From the NCBI RefSeq assembly GCF_003696365.1, contig NZ_RFFM01000004.1, forward strand, positions 1-64,000: DNA of 64,000 nucleotides. Reading direction: 5' to 3'. Origin of the DNA: Stutzerimonas zhaodongensis (GTDB lineage: Bacteria; Pseudomonadota; Gammaproteobacteria; Pseudomonadales; Pseudomonadaceae). A program made the translations under genes and the position numbers. Below are positions 41,626 through 50,595 of the stretch, one piece after another. The notes under the pieces were generated by a model that had not been told where the DNA came from, searched no databases, and was given only the letters and a program-made list of their open reading frames with translations. The number at the start of each line of letters is the position of its first letter. The first letter of the stretch is position 1.

Positions 41626-43557
41626 ATGGCCGGCTTGATCCCGCAATCCTTCATTGATGATTTGCTCAACCGCTCCGACATTGTCGAGGTGGTGAGTTCA
41701 CGTATTCAACTGAAAAAGGCGGGCAAGAATTACACGGCGTGCTGCCCGTTCCACAAAGAGAAGACACCCTCCTTCAGCGTCAGTCCGGACAAACAGTTCT
41801 ACTACTGCTTCGGCTGCGGCGCGGGCGGCAATGCGCTCGGCTTCATCATGGATCACGACAGCCTGGAATTTCCCCAGGCAGTCGAAGAGCTGGCCAAGCG
41901 CGCCGGCATGGAAGTTCCGCGCGAGGAAGGCGGGCCCGGCCGTAAGCCCCGCCAGCCTGTGGACTCCCCTCTCTACCCGCTGCTTGAATCCGCCGCCGAT
42001 TACTACCGACAGTCGCTCAAGAGCCACCCGGCACGCAAGGCCGCGGTCGAGTACCTGAAAGGCCGTGGCCTCTCAGGCGTCATCGCGAGGGATTTTGGCC
42101 TTGGCTTCGCGCCGCCCGGCTGGGACAACCTTATGAAGCACCTGGGCGGCGACCCACTTCAACAGAGGGCGATGATCGACGCCGGGCTACTGATCGAGAA
42201 CACTGAAACAGGAAGAAGCTACGACCGCTTTCGTGATCGGGTGATGTTTCCGATTCGCGACAGCCGCGGGCGTGTCATAGCCTTCGGAGGCCGTGTGCTT
42301 GGCGATGATAAGCCCAAGTATTTGAATTCTCCCGAGACACCGGTCTTCCATAAAGGCCAGGAGCTCTATGGCCTTTACGAAGCCCGAAAAGCCAACCGCG
42401 ATCTGGATGAAATCATCGTCGTGGAAGGCTACATGGACGTGATCGCGCTGGCCCAGCAAGGGCTGCGCAACGCCGTCGCCACATTGGGTACAGCCACCAG
42501 CGACGAACACCTCAAGCGACTGTTTCGCATCGTTCCCAGCGTGCTGTTCTGCTTCGACGGCGACGGCGCGGGCCGCAAGGCGGCGTGGCGCGCACTGGAG
42601 TCCACCTTGCCCAACCTGCAGGATGGTCGACGTGCACGCTTCTTGTTCCTACCCGAAGGCGAAGACCCGGACAGCCTGGTACGCCGTGAAGGGACCGACG
42701 CGTTCATGGCGCGCACCCAGCAACAAGCTCAACCGCTGGCCGACTACTTCTTTCAGCAACTCAGCGATGAAGCAGACCCGCGCTCCCTCGAGGGCAAGGC
42801 TCACCTGGCCACCCTGGCGGCCCCACTCATCGAAAAGATTCCCGGTACAAACTTGCGTGCACTGATGCGACAGCGCCTGGGAGAAATCACCGGTCTGCAC
42901 AGCGAAGCACTTCAGCAGATGAGCGCCGCGCCCTCGAGCGCTGCGCCGGAATACGACGACAGCATTTATTACGACGCAGGCTCAGGACAAGACGAAGGCG
43001 ACTATTACGCGCCACCCGAGGCCATTCCGCCCAAGCGCAACGGCAAAAAAGAATGGAAAAAGGACTGGAAAAAACCGGGCGAGCGTCCAGACTTCAAATC
43101 ACGCGCACCGCGAACGCCAGCGACGGTTGAACCACCTGCCCTGACTACGCTGCGCACACTGCTGCATCACCCCGAACTCGCTCAGAAGGTGGAAGATGCG
43201 AGCCATTTCGCAGCAGAAGACGACACCTATGCGCAACTTCTAGTGGCCTTGCTCGGCACGCTACAGAAAAATCCCAAATTACGTAGCCTTCAGCTCATCG
43301 CACGCTGGCATGGAACCGACCAAGGGCGTCTTTTACGTGCACTTGCCGAGAAAGAATGGCTAATCTCGGCCGATAACCTTGAACAACAGTTTTTCGACAC
43401 CATAACTACCCTGGCCGCCAGACAGCGCGAACGCAGCCTAGAGACTTTGCTGCGCAAAGCACGCCAGGGTGAACTGAGCGCAGAGGAGAAAGATCAGCTG
43501 CGCAACCTGCTAAATCGCAACTCAGCACCCGCAATATCGACCTCAACTGGCGCGTGA
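41626..43557 (+). CDS. dnaG: DNA primase
   Basis: Makes RNA primers at the fork and contacts DnaB. 643 residues: zinc ribbon C40-x2-H43...C61-x2-C64, RNA-polymerase core with TOPRIM motifs (VVEGYMDVIAL about residue 265, FDGDGAGRKAAW about residue 308), and a C-terminal helicase-binding domain. A charged, low-complexity linker (PPKRNGKKEWKKDWKKPGE, about 465-485) joins core and C-terminal domain. Expression from the rpsU promoter must pass two hairpins, giving low primase levels. Confidence 0.97.
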   Translation: MAGLIPQSFIDDLLNRSDIVEVVSSRIQLKKAGKNYTACCPFHKEKTPSFSVSPDKQFYYCFGCGAGGNALGFIMDHDSLEFPQAVEELAKRAGMEVPREEGGPGRKPRQPVDSPLYPLLESAADYYRQSLKSHPARKAAVEYLKGRGLSGVIARDFGLGFAPPGWDNLMKHLGGDPLQQRAMIDAGLLIENTETGRSYDRFRDRVMFPIRDSRGRVIAFGGRVLGDDKPKYLNSPETPVFHKGQELYGLYEARKANRDLDEIIVVEGYMDVIALAQQGLRNAVATLGTATSDEHLKRLFRIVPSVLFCFDGDGAGRKAAWRALESTLPNLQDGRRARFLFLPEGEDPDSLVRREGTDAFMARTQQQAQPLADYFFQQLSDEADPRSLEGKAHLATLAAPLIEKIPGTNLRALMRQRLGEITGLHSEALQQMSAAPSSAAPEYDDSIYYDAGSGQDEGDYYAPPEAIPPKRNGKKEWKKDWKKPGERPDFKSRAPRTPATVEPPALTTLRTLLHHPELAQKVEDASHFAAEDDTYAQLLVALLGTLQKNPKLRSLQLIARWHGTDQGRLLRALAEKEWLISADNLEQQFFDTITTLAARQRERSLETLLRKARQGELSAEEKDQLRNLLNRNSAPAISTSTGA

Positions 43558-43564
43558 GGTCCTT

Positions 43565-43584
43565 GCTCAGCTATAATGCTCAGC
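43565..43584 (+). promoter_or_regulatory. Internal rpoD promoter: perfect -10 box within a direct repeat
   Basis: TATAAT (43572-43577) lies 47 bp upstream of the rpoD ATG and is flanked on both sides by GCTCAGC (43565-43571, 43578-43584). No good -35 box sits at 16-18 bp (best TGGCGC), so an activator or other contacts may be needed. Confidence 0.5.
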
Positions 43585-43624
43585 TTGTTTTCAGCCCGCC
43601 AGAACCGTCAGTGGATAGGGTTAT

Positions 43625-45481
43625 ATGTCCGGAAAAGCGCAACAGCAGTCCCGTCTCAAAGAATTGATCCAGCGTGGCCGTGAGCAGGGTTACCTGACTT
43701 ACGCCGAGGTCAATGACCACCTACCGGAGGATATTTCCGATCCGGAACAGGTGGAAGACATCATTCGCATGATCAACGACATGGGTATCAATGTATTCGA
43801 GGTTGCCCCGGATGCCGATGCCCTGTTGCTGGCCGAAGCCGATACCGATGAAGCTGCAGCAGAAGAGGCCGCTGCGGCACTCGCCGCTGTTGAAACCGAC
43901 ATCGGCCGCACCACCGACCCTGTGCGTATGTATATGCGCGAAATGGGCACCGTCGAACTGCTAACCCGCGAAGGCGAGATTGAAATCGCTAAACGCATAG
44001 AGGAAGGCATTCGCGAGGTGATGAGTGCAATTGCCCACTTCCCTGGTACCGTCGACGGCATTCTTGCCGATTACGAGCGAGTAACCACCGAAGGCGGCCG
44101 ACTCTCTGACATCCTCAGTGGCTACATCGACCCTGACGACGACGGCGCTGCCGGCCCGCAGGAAGAAGTCGAGCCTGTCGCTCCGCAAACGGCTGCCAAA
44201 CCGGCCGGTGACGACAAGGACGATGACGAGGAGGACGATTCAGACAGTGAAGAGGAAGAAGGTGACGGCGGCCCGGATCCGGAAGTCGCGCGGGTTCGCT
44301 TCGGTGCCGTTGCAGAACAGCTGGAAGTAGCCAAGAAAGCGCTGAAGAAGCATGGTCGCGGCAGCCAGCAGGCAACCGATGCTCTGCAGGAGCTGGCCAC
44401 GCTGTTCATGCCGATCAAGCTCATCCCCAAGCAATACGATGCACTGGTTGACCGTGTACGTGACGCCCTGAGCCAGGTTCGCGCCCAGGAACGCGCCATC
44501 ATGCAGATCTGCGTCCGCGATGCACGCATGCCTCGCGCCGATTTCCTTCGTCAGTTTCCAAACAATGAAACCGACTTGGGCTGGGCCGACAAACTCGCCA
44601 ACGGCAAAGGCAAATATGCCGAAGCCATTGCTGAGCGCAAGGAAGACATCCAGCGCTGCCAGGAGAAGCTGCTCGCGCTGGAAGAAGAATGCGCACTGCT
44701 GATTACTGACATCAAGGACATCAACCGTCGCATGTCCATCGGTGAAGCCAAGGCTCGCCGAGCGAAGAAAGAGATGGTCGAGGCTAACCTGCGTCTGGTT
44801 ATCTCCATCGCCAAGAAGTACACCAACCGCGGCCTGCAGTTCCTCGACCTGATTCAGGAAGGCAACATCGGCCTGATGAAGGCGGTGGACAAGTTCGAAT
44901 ACCGTCGCGGCTACAAGTTCTCGACCTATGCCACCTGGTGGATTCGCCAGGCGATCACTCGCTCCATTGCGGACCAGGCGCGGACCATCCGCATCCCTGT
45001 GCACATGATCGAGACGATCAACAAGCTCAACCGCATCTCTCGTCAGATGCTGCAGGAAATGGGCCGCGAGCCCACGCCTGAAGAGCTTGGTGAGCGTATG
45101 GAAATGCCCGAGGACAAGATCCGCAAGGTGCTGAAGATCGCCAAAGAGCCAATCTCCATGGAGACGCCGATTGGTGACGACGAAGACTCGCACTTGGGCG
45201 ACTTCATCGAAGATTCGGCCATGCAATCGCCGATCGACGTGGCCACCGTAGAGAGCCTCAAAGAAGCCACTCGCGAAGTTCTCTCCGGCCTGACCGCAAG
45301 GGAAGCCAAGGTACTGCGCATGCGCTTCGGCATCGACATGAATACCGATCATACCCTTGAGGAAGTCGGGAAGCAGTTCGATGTCACCCGTGAGCGGATC
45401 CGTCAGATAGAAGCCAAGGCGCTACGCAAACTGCGCCACCCGACGAGAAGCGAGCACCTACGCTCCTTCCTCGACGAGTAA
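43625..45481 (+). CDS. rpoD: RNA polymerase primary sigma factor (sigma 70)
   Basis: Housekeeping sigma factor, 618 residues (P. aeruginosa 617). Region 1.1 at the N-terminus, region 1.2 [22 protein letters not shown], a long acidic insert ([21 protein letters not shown], about 196-216), region 2 with [17 protein letters not shown], region 3, and region 4.2 with [20 protein letters not shown]. It ends with the typical LRSFLDE. Confidence 0.98.
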   Translation: MSGKAQQQSRLKELIQRGREQGYLTYAEVNDHLPEDISDPEQVEDIIRMINDMGINVFEVAPDADALLLAEADTDEAAAEEAAAALAAVETDIGRTTDPVRMYMREMGTVELLTREGEIEIAKRIEEGIREVMSAIAHFPGTVDGILADYERVTTEGGRLSDILSGYIDPDDDGAAGPQEEVEPVAPQTAAKPAGDDKDDDEEDDSDSEEEEGDGGPDPEVARVRFGAVAEQLEVAKKALKKHGRGSQQATDALQELATLFMPIKLIPKQYDALVDRVRDALSQVRAQERAIMQICVRDARMPRADFLRQFPNNETDLGWADKLANGKGKYAEAIAERKEDIQRCQEKLLALEEECALLITDIKDINRRMSIGEAKARRAKKEMVEANLRLVISIAKKYTNRGLQFLDLIQEGNIGLMKAVDKFEYRRGYKFSTYATWWIRQAITRSIADQARTIRIPVHMIETINKLNRISRQMLQEMGREPTPEELGERMEMPEDKIRKVLKIAKEPISMETPIGDDEDSHLGDFIEDSAMQSPIDVATVESLKEATREVLSGLTAREAKVLRMRFGIDMNTDHTLEEVGKQFDVTRERIRQIEAKALRKLRHPTRSEHLRSFLDE

Positions 45482-45484
45482 ACC

Positions 45485-45511
45485 AAACCCCCGGCCCACG
45501 CCGGGGGTTTT
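45485..45511 (+). terminator. Terminator of the rpsU-dnaG-rpoD operon
   Basis: An 11-bp perfect stem, AAACCCCCGGC (45485-45495) and GCCGGGGGTTT (45500-45510), with a CCAC loop and a following T, lies 4 nt after the rpoD stop. Confidence 0.92.
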
Positions 45512-45552
45512 GCATTCAGCGCAGATAAAACAACAACGTACGCTCGCTTCCC

Positions 45553-45582
45553 TTGGCGCCCACGCAACACCACCGGTATAAT
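45553..45582 (+). promoter_or_regulatory. tRNA promoter
   Basis: TTGGCG (45553-45558), 18-bp spacer and a perfect TATAAT (45577-45582) end 14 bp before the mature 5' end of the tRNA. Confidence 0.75.
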
Positions 45583-45596
45583 CCGCCGGCCTCTGA

Positions 45597-45673
45597 GGGC
45601 CTATAGCTCAGTTGGTTAGAGCAGAGGACTCATAATCCTTTGGTCCACGGTTCGAGTCCGTGTGGGCCCACCA
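45597..45673 (+). tRNA. tRNA with CAT anticodon, probably tRNA-Ile2 (else elongator tRNA-Met)
   Basis: 77 nt including encoded CCA. The acceptor stem GGGCCTA/TGGGCCC closes with one T-G pair; D stem GCTC/GAGC; anticodon stem GAGGA/TCCTT with loop CTCATAA; T arm CACGG-TTCGAGT-CCGTG. Anticodon CAT. The variable loop TGGTC and the neighbouring anticodon-stem bases match E. coli tRNA-Ile2 better than elongator tRNA-Met, so C34 is probably converted to lysidine by TilS to read AUA. Confidence 0.9.
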
Positions 45674-45678
45674 ACTCC

Positions 45679-45703
45679 AAAGCCGCGCACTGCGCGGCTT
45701 TTT
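45679..45703 (+). terminator. tRNA terminator
   Basis: AAAGCCGCGC (45679-45688) and GCGCGGCTTT (45692-45701) with an ACT loop and further T residues, directly after the tRNA. Confidence 0.9.
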
Positions 45704-45734
45704 CGTTTTCGCAAGCCTGACGCCCGTACGCCAG

Positions 45735-45815
45735 AGCCTAGCTACCACAATTTATTTACTAATAACCAAAACACATATAAACAAGCTAAAACGATTCTAG
45801 ACTCTCTAAGCAACG
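45735..45815. other. AT-rich stretch after the tRNA
   Basis: This segment (rich in ATTTATTTACTAATAACC-like sequence) is clearly more AT-rich than its surroundings, by eye. It lies where conserved Pseudomonas gene order ends. No integrase gene or second copy of the tRNA 3' end was noticed, so a former island boundary is only a possibility. Confidence 0.4.
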
Positions 45816-45876
45816 CCCTCTATCGTGCGCGCAAAGTTGCTATCTGCATGCGCTTGCTGCCAAGTTAAGGACGTTG

Positions 45877-47667
45877 ATGCTCTTCGAATCGCTGCCGCTC
45901 TTGTTTGTTTGTGCCTTGTTGCTGTGGGTGCTTGTGTCTTTTGTGCGGGAGACGTGGAGCCCCGATATCGTCGTGGCGATAGCGGTCGCCGTGTTGATCG
46001 CAAGCCAACTGCTGACGCCCGCCGAAGTGCTGGGCGTGCTGTCGAACTCTGCGCCAGTCACTATCGCCTGCATGTTCGTGATATCCGCAGCCCTCGAGCG
46101 CACGGGCTGCATTGATGCTCTGGGTAATTGGCTGGGTGACCTGGTCGGCACCAGCCCGACTCGGGTGTTGGGCGGCTTGACGATTACCGCGCTGGTCATA
46201 TCGGCTTTTCTCAACAACACACCGGTCGTGGCGATCCTGACGCCGGTTGCGATTTCACTGGCCAAGCGGGCCGGCACGACACCTTCCAAGCTGCTGATCC
46301 CCCTGTCCTACGCCACCATCCTTGGCGGCACCCTGACGATGATAGGGACCTCCACCAATATTCTGGTCGATGGTGTTGCACGCAAGGCGGGCCTACCACC
46401 GTTCGGCATGTTCGAAATCACCGGCGCCGCACTGATCCTCGCGGCCGCAGGCATGCTCTATATGCTGACCATTGGCAAGCGGCTGCTGCCGGAGCGTGAC
46501 ACCCTTTCCAAGCTGCTCGGGCCGCGTCTTGATCGGACCTTCATGAGTGAGTTGCGAGTCCCGCAGGGTTCCCCAGTGATCGGCAAGAGCATCGCCGAGG
46601 CCAACCTCAACGGAGGCAGCGGGCTGCAAGTGCTGCAGGTCAACCGCGGCGTACACCTGCACAGCCGACCTGAACATGACTTCAGCCTGCAGGCTGGTGA
46701 TGTGCTGGTCATTCATGGGCAAGTGAAGGATGTGGTCGAGCTCAGGGGTAGCGGTCATCTGAGCTTCAACCGCGACGATGCCTTCGAGACGATCAGCAGC
46801 GATGACGAAGTGCTCGCCGAAGCCATCGTCGGTCGCAATTCCCGGTATAGCCACAGGCCGATGCGCGACCTCGACCTCAGAGCGCGCTACGGGATCAACG
46901 TGCTGGCCGTGCATCGCCAGGACGAGAACATCCAGGGCAACCTCGACGATTTCCAATTGCAGTTTGGCGATGTGATGCTCGTGGAAGGTACGCCCGCGCA
47001 GATCAAGCGCTTTGCCGACAATGGTGAGCTGATCAGCCTCAATGCCGTGCAGGAGCGCTCATTCCGCCGGGACAAGGCCCCTATCGCTATCGGCGCCACG
47101 TTAGTAGTCATGCTGCTGGCTGCGTTTGGTGTGATGCCGATCGAGGGCCTGGCGATCATGGGCGCCGCGGCGGTACTGGCGACCCGCTGCCTGGATGTCG
47201 AGGATGCCTACAAGGCAGTGGACTGGAAGATTCTCAGCCTGATCTTCGGCATGCTCGCCATTAGCGTGGCGATGAACAAGGTAGGATTGGTCGAGTTGAT
47301 CGTCTCCAGCGTCGTTGACCTGACGCCCTGGGCAGGCCCGCTGTTTATGCTGGGGTTCATCTACCTGTTCACGTCGGTACTGACAGAGATTCTTTCGAAC
47401 AATGCCGTGGCGGTGCTGGTGACACCAATCGCCATCGGGCTTGCTCATCAATTCGGCATCGACCCCCGTGCGTTTGTGGTCGCGGTGATGTTCGCGGCCA
47501 GCGCCAGCTTCGCCACGCCTATCGGCTACCAGACCAACACATTTGTCTATAACGCGGGCGGTTACCGTTTCACAGACTTCCTGAAAGTCGGTATACCGCT
47601 GAACATCCTGTTGTGGGTCGTTGCCACGCTGGTGATTCCTTTGTTCTGGCCGCTCACACCCCTTTGA
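45877..47667 (+). CDS. SLC13-family permease with TrkA-C (RCK_C) domains
   Basis: 596-residue inner-membrane transporter of the divalent-anion:sodium symporter type (SLC13/ArsB-NhaD superfamily). Two blocks of membrane spans (about residues 1-205 and 400-596) flank a cytosolic region with two TrkA-C-like domains (about 215-375), which often bind ligands or nucleotides. Signature SALSNNTPV-like helix breaks are present (FLNNTPVVAILTPVA; LSNNAVAVLVTPIA). I use the ATG at 45877, after TTAAGGA; substrate (sulfate, dicarboxylate or other) cannot be told. Confidence 0.87.
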   Translation: MLFESLPLLFVCALLLWVLVSFVRETWSPDIVVAIAVAVLIASQLLTPAEVLGVLSNSAPVTIACMFVISAALERTGCIDALGNWLGDLVGTSPTRVLGGLTITALVISAFLNNTPVVAILTPVAISLAKRAGTTPSKLLIPLSYATILGGTLTMIGTSTNILVDGVARKAGLPPFGMFEITGAALILAAAGMLYMLTIGKRLLPERDTLSKLLGPRLDRTFMSELRVPQGSPVIGKSIAEANLNGGSGLQVLQVNRGVHLHSRPEHDFSLQAGDVLVIHGQVKDVVELRGSGHLSFNRDDAFETISSDDEVLAEAIVGRNSRYSHRPMRDLDLRARYGINVLAVHRQDENIQGNLDDFQLQFGDVMLVEGTPAQIKRFADNGELISLNAVQERSFRRDKAPIAIGATLVVMLLAAFGVMPIEGLAIMGAAAVLATRCLDVEDAYKAVDWKILSLIFGMLAISVAMNKVGLVELIVSSVVDLTPWAGPLFMLGFIYLFTSVLTEILSNNAVAVLVTPIAIGLAHQFGIDPRAFVVAVMFAASASFATPIGYQTNTFVYNAGGYRFTDFLKVGIPLNILLWVVATLVIPLFWPLTPL

Positions 47668-47791
47668 GCACTGGCGAATCGGCCTTCAGTGATAGCCGCC
47701 AGGCCACGATTTCTTGATACACATCCGGCCCGGTGCTTGATATCACGCAGCGAGGCTCCACATTTATGAAATACCGCCGTGGAGCCCCACC

Positions 47792-48226
47792 ATGACCAAC
47801 TCTTTGATCGTTCCCTGCGCGCATTGCGCAAGCCTTAACCGCATTCCTGCCGATCGCCTGCGGGACGCTCCGCATTGCGGTCGCTGCAAATCCAGCGCAT
47901 TGCTGAACGCGCCTTTCGACCTGCAGCAAAGCCAGTTCGCAAATCAGATCAAGGGCAACTTGCCGCTACTGGTTGATGTCTGGGCCAGCTGGTGCGGCCC
48001 TTGCAGAACTTTCGCGCCGACCTTTACGCAAGCGGCAGCTGAACTGCACGGACGTTGCAGGCTGGCAAAGCTGGACAGCGAGGCAAATACGCAGCTGTCG
48101 GCACAGCTCGGGATTCGTTCGATACCGAGCCTGATTCTGTTCAAGAATGGTCAGGAAGTTGCTCGTCAGAGCGGCGCCTTACCGCTGCCACAGCTATTGG
48201 CGTGGCTCAAGCAATACAGCATATGA
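47792..48226 (+). CDS. trxC: Thioredoxin 2
   Basis: 144-residue cytosolic thioredoxin of the TrxC type. It has the N-terminal zinc-binding part with two CxxC pairs (CAHC, about 9-12; CGRC, about 29-32) and the thioredoxin fold with active site WCGPC (about 66-70). The zinc domain is the hallmark of thioredoxin 2, often induced by peroxide stress. It is separate from the SLC13 gene by 124 bp and from the polyene cluster by 258 bp. Confidence 0.94.
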   Translation: MTNSLIVPCAHCASLNRIPADRLRDAPHCGRCKSSALLNAPFDLQQSQFANQIKGNLPLLVDVWASWCGPCRTFAPTFTQAAAELHGRCRLAKLDSEANTQLSAQLGIRSIPSLILFKNGQEVARQSGALPLPQLLAWLKQYSI

Positions 48227-48296
48227 CCAGCCTCAGCTGACAGGGAAGTCGTGCTGCCCAGGGCACACGGCTGAGCAGTGAGATCACCGCAACTCA

Positions 48297-48313
48297 ACCT
48301 GTCACAGACAGGT
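48297..48313. promoter_or_regulatory. Palindrome upstream of the aryl polyene cluster, candidate operator
   Basis: ACCTGTC-ACA-GACAGGT is a perfect 7-bp inverted repeat 61 bp before the -35 box of the cluster promoter. The half sites ACCTGT/ACAGGT equal those of the lux box, but the whole is 17 bp rather than 20. It could equally be a hairpin. No regulator gene is seen nearby. Confidence 0.4.
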
Positions 48314-48373
48314 GAAGTGATATACGGTTCCGCTCAACGGGCGTACCTTTTATCCGGATAGTTCAAGCAACGT

Positions 48374-48402
48374 TTGCCTCGGTCCGGGCACGATTGGATA
48401 AT
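48374..48402 (+). promoter_or_regulatory. Promoter of the aryl polyene cluster
   Basis: TTGCCT (48374-48379), 17-bp spacer, GATAAT (48397-48402), giving a leader of about 75 nt before the first GTG start. This is the only good promoter seen for the 15-kb plus-strand run. Confidence 0.6.
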
Positions 48403-48484
48403 GCCGCCATTTTCACGGCAGACATTACCGATAGTCGCTGCACAGGGACGTCGACACGCCAATAACAAGGCTCGGGATGAGCCG

Positions 48485-49216
48485 GTGAGTTCTCGCGTGA
48501 TTCAATTCGATATAGATCAATGGCAGGCCTGGGCGCCGGGTTTGGCGTGCGCTGAAGATTGGGCGACTTGGGCTCGAGATCCGTTCGACCCGCAAACGAG
48601 TGACGCGCAACCTGATGTGAGCTTTCTGCCGGCGATGTTGCGCCGACGGTTGAGCCGCCTGGCGCGCATGGTATTCGCCGTAGCCATGCCCCTGGCTGCT
48701 GGAAAGCCGTCAATGCCACTGGTTTATGCCTCGCGCCATGGCGAAACGGCCCGAACCTTCGCCATCCTCAACGATCTGGCCAGTGGCGAGCCAATGTCGC
48801 CGACACAGTTCAGCCTTTCTGTCCACAACGCGATCATTGGCCTGTGGTCCATCCAGCAGCATGACACAAGCGAAATGACATCCTTGGCAGCCGAAGGTGA
48901 CGGCCTCGAGCACGCGGTACTCGAAGCGTCGATGCTTCTCGCCGAGGGCGCTCCGGCCGTGCTGGTGGTCATCGCCGAGGACGAGACGCCAGGCGTCTAT
49001 GCTCCATGGATCAACGACGTCCACTTTCCCTACGCCGTGGCGTTGCTGCTGAAACCGGGTAGCACCTGGCAGTTAAGCCTCAAGACCGCTGACGAGCGAA
49101 CGCTTCCGACACAGCGACCGCATGCCATCGAGCTGCTCGGCGCGATGCTGAACGGCCAGACCAACCTCGAGCATCAATGGGAGAGACGCCAATGGAACTG
49201 GCAGCAGACTCACTGA
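48485..49216 (+). CDS. Beta-ketoacyl synthase-like chain-length factor
   Basis: 243 residues resembling the N-terminal half of a thiolase-fold ketosynthase (KAS_2 family) without a catalytic Cys: the elbow region reads LSVHNAIIGLWSI. In characterised aryl polyene systems such a protein pairs with a ketosynthase as chain-length factor (named ApeC, as I recall), here probably with the enzyme at 61.4 kb. The frame is open from 48374, but GTG at 48485 has GGGA 7 nt upstream and lies downstream of the promoter. It overlaps the next gene's spacing closely. Confidence 0.8.
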   Translation: MSSRVIQFDIDQWQAWAPGLACAEDWATWARDPFDPQTSDAQPDVSFLPAMLRRRLSRLARMVFAVAMPLAAGKPSMPLVYASRHGETARTFAILNDLASGEPMSPTQFSLSVHNAIIGLWSIQQHDTSEMTSLAAEGDGLEHAVLEASMLLAEGAPAVLVVIAEDETPGVYAPWINDVHFPYAVALLLKPGSTWQLSLKTADERTLPTQRPHAIELLGAMLNGQTNLEHQWERRQWNWQQTH

Positions 49217-50001
49217 GCAACCGCCCTACCCCCCCTTGGTTGTGGCGTCTGATCGCGACCGGATTGTCGTTCGCACTGTTCGGGCTGGGCGGGCTTTGTC
49301 TGCGGGTGGTTGTGTTCCCGCTGCTTGCCCTACTGCCCGGTGACGCGATAGCCCACCGTGGTCGTGCGCGTAAAACGGTGAGCAGGCTGTTCTGGCTGTT
49401 CGTTCAGTTCATGTATCGAAGCGGGGTGCTGACCTACGAGGTGCAAGGCGCGGAGCGTCTCGGTCGTCCTGGTCAGTTGGTAATCGCCAATCATCCTTCG
49501 TTGATCGATGTGGTGGTGCTGATTGCCCAGATCCGCGACGCCAACTGCGTGGTCAAGCAGAGCCTGTGGGAGAACCCGTTCACCCGTGGTCCGATCCGCG
49601 CAGCGCAGTACATCAGCAATAACGGCAGCGCCGAGATGCTCGATGAAGCAGCCGAGGCATTGCAGCAAGGCCAGACGCTGATCATTTTTCCCGAAGGCAC
49701 CCGAACTACGCCTGGCCAGGCGCCCCAATTTCACCGAGGCGCGGCATCGATTGCGCTACGCGGCGCGCGACTGGTCACGCCGGTGGTGATCACGGTATCG
49801 CCGACCACTCTGACCAAGGCCGAGCCCTGGTACCGCATTCCGGCGAGACGTTTCCATTTTCACCTGCGTGTTGGTGAGGACATCGACCCGCAGGTATTTG
49901 CCGCACGGGGAGCGGCGCCCATCGCCTCGCGGCGACTAAACGACCATCTGCATCGACACTTCATAAAGGAGCTCGCACTCGATGAGCCAACTACAGCTTG
50001 A
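49192..50001 (+). CDS. Lysophospholipid (1-acylglycerol-3-phosphate type) acyltransferase
   Basis: 269-residue PlsC-like membrane acyltransferase. One or two N-terminal hydrophobic spans, then the catalytic NHPSLIDVV (HX4D) block and the downstream FPEGTRTTPG motif. In polyene clusters it is thought to attach acyl or aryl-polyenyl groups to a glycerolipid. The ATG at 49192 has GGGAGAG upstream; an ATG at 49177 is also in frame. It overlaps the previous gene by 25 bp and the next ACP by 20 bp. Confidence 0.87.
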   Translation: MELAADSLSNRPTPPWLWRLIATGLSFALFGLGGLCLRVVVFPLLALLPGDAIAHRGRARKTVSRLFWLFVQFMYRSGVLTYEVQGAERLGRPGQLVIANHPSLIDVVVLIAQIRDANCVVKQSLWENPFTRGPIRAAQYISNNGSAEMLDEAAEALQQGQTLIIFPEGTRTTPGQAPQFHRGAASIALRGARLVTPVVITVSPTTLTKAEPWYRIPARRFHFHLRVGEDIDPQVFAARGAAPIASRRLNDHLHRHFIKELALDEPTTA

Positions 50002-50245
50002 AATCAAGCAACTGATCATCGACGCCCTGGGTCTGGAAGACCTCGGCCCGGACGACATCGGAGCCGATCAGCCACTGTTCGGCGAGGGACTCGGGCTCGA
50101 TTCGGTCGATGCGCTGGAGCTGGGGCTAGCGATTCAGAAGCGCTTCGGCATCAAGATCGACGCCGACGCCAAGGACACCCGCAAACACTTCGCCAGCGTC
50201 GACAGCCTGGCCGCCTACGTTAGCGCCAGCCGCGCCGTCGCCTGA
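49982..50245 (+). CDS. Acyl carrier protein 1 of the polyene cluster
   Basis: 87-residue ACP with the phosphopantetheine serine S41 in GLGLDSVDALELG. Strongly acidic helices are as expected. Two different ACPs in tandem are typical for aryl polyene loci (ApeE/ApeF type), presumably one for starter activation and one for extension. Confidence 0.92.
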   Translation: MSQLQLEIKQLIIDALGLEDLGPDDIGADQPLFGEGLGLDSVDALELGLAIQKRFGIKIDADAKDTRKHFASVDSLAAYVSASRAVA

Positions 50246-50256
50246 GGACGCCCACC

Positions 50257-50514
50257 ATGAACAACCGTACCGAGATATTCCAGACCCTTCGCGATGCCAT
50301 GGTCGAGCTTTTCGAGCTCGATCCGGAGCGCATCAGCCTCGAAGCCAACCTCTATCAGGATCTGGAAATCGACAGCATTGACGCGGTCGACCTGATCGAT
50401 CACATCAAGCGTCAGACGGGCAAGAAGATTGCCGCCGAGGAATTCAAGTCGGTGCGCACCGTGGGCGATGTGGTTGAGGCCGTTTACCGCCTGGTCAATC
50501 CCGAAACCGCTTGA
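50257..50514 (+). CDS. Acyl carrier protein 2 of the polyene cluster
   Basis: 85-residue ACP with serine S40 in DLEIDSIDAVDLID. It starts 11 bp after the first ACP. The two share little beyond the core motif, so they are probably not a recent duplication but divided in function. Confidence 0.92.
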   Translation: MNNRTEIFQTLRDAMVELFELDPERISLEANLYQDLEIDSIDAVDLIDHIKRQTGKKIAAEEFKSVRTVGDVVEAVYRLVNPETA

Positions 50515-50595
50515 GCCACATTCCGGACGCCTGGCATTGCCTGACGATAAATAAGCCGGCCGATGCCAGTTCGCGTTCGCAGACGGACACTACCC

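Noticed and set aside
44240..45352. 370-codon minus-strand frame opposite rpoD
   Set aside because: Antisense shadow of rpoD, with no recognisable domain.
45597..45673. tRNA as a current attachment site
   Set aside because: No integrase gene and no second copy of the tRNA 3' end noticed in the window, so an attL/attR call is not supported.
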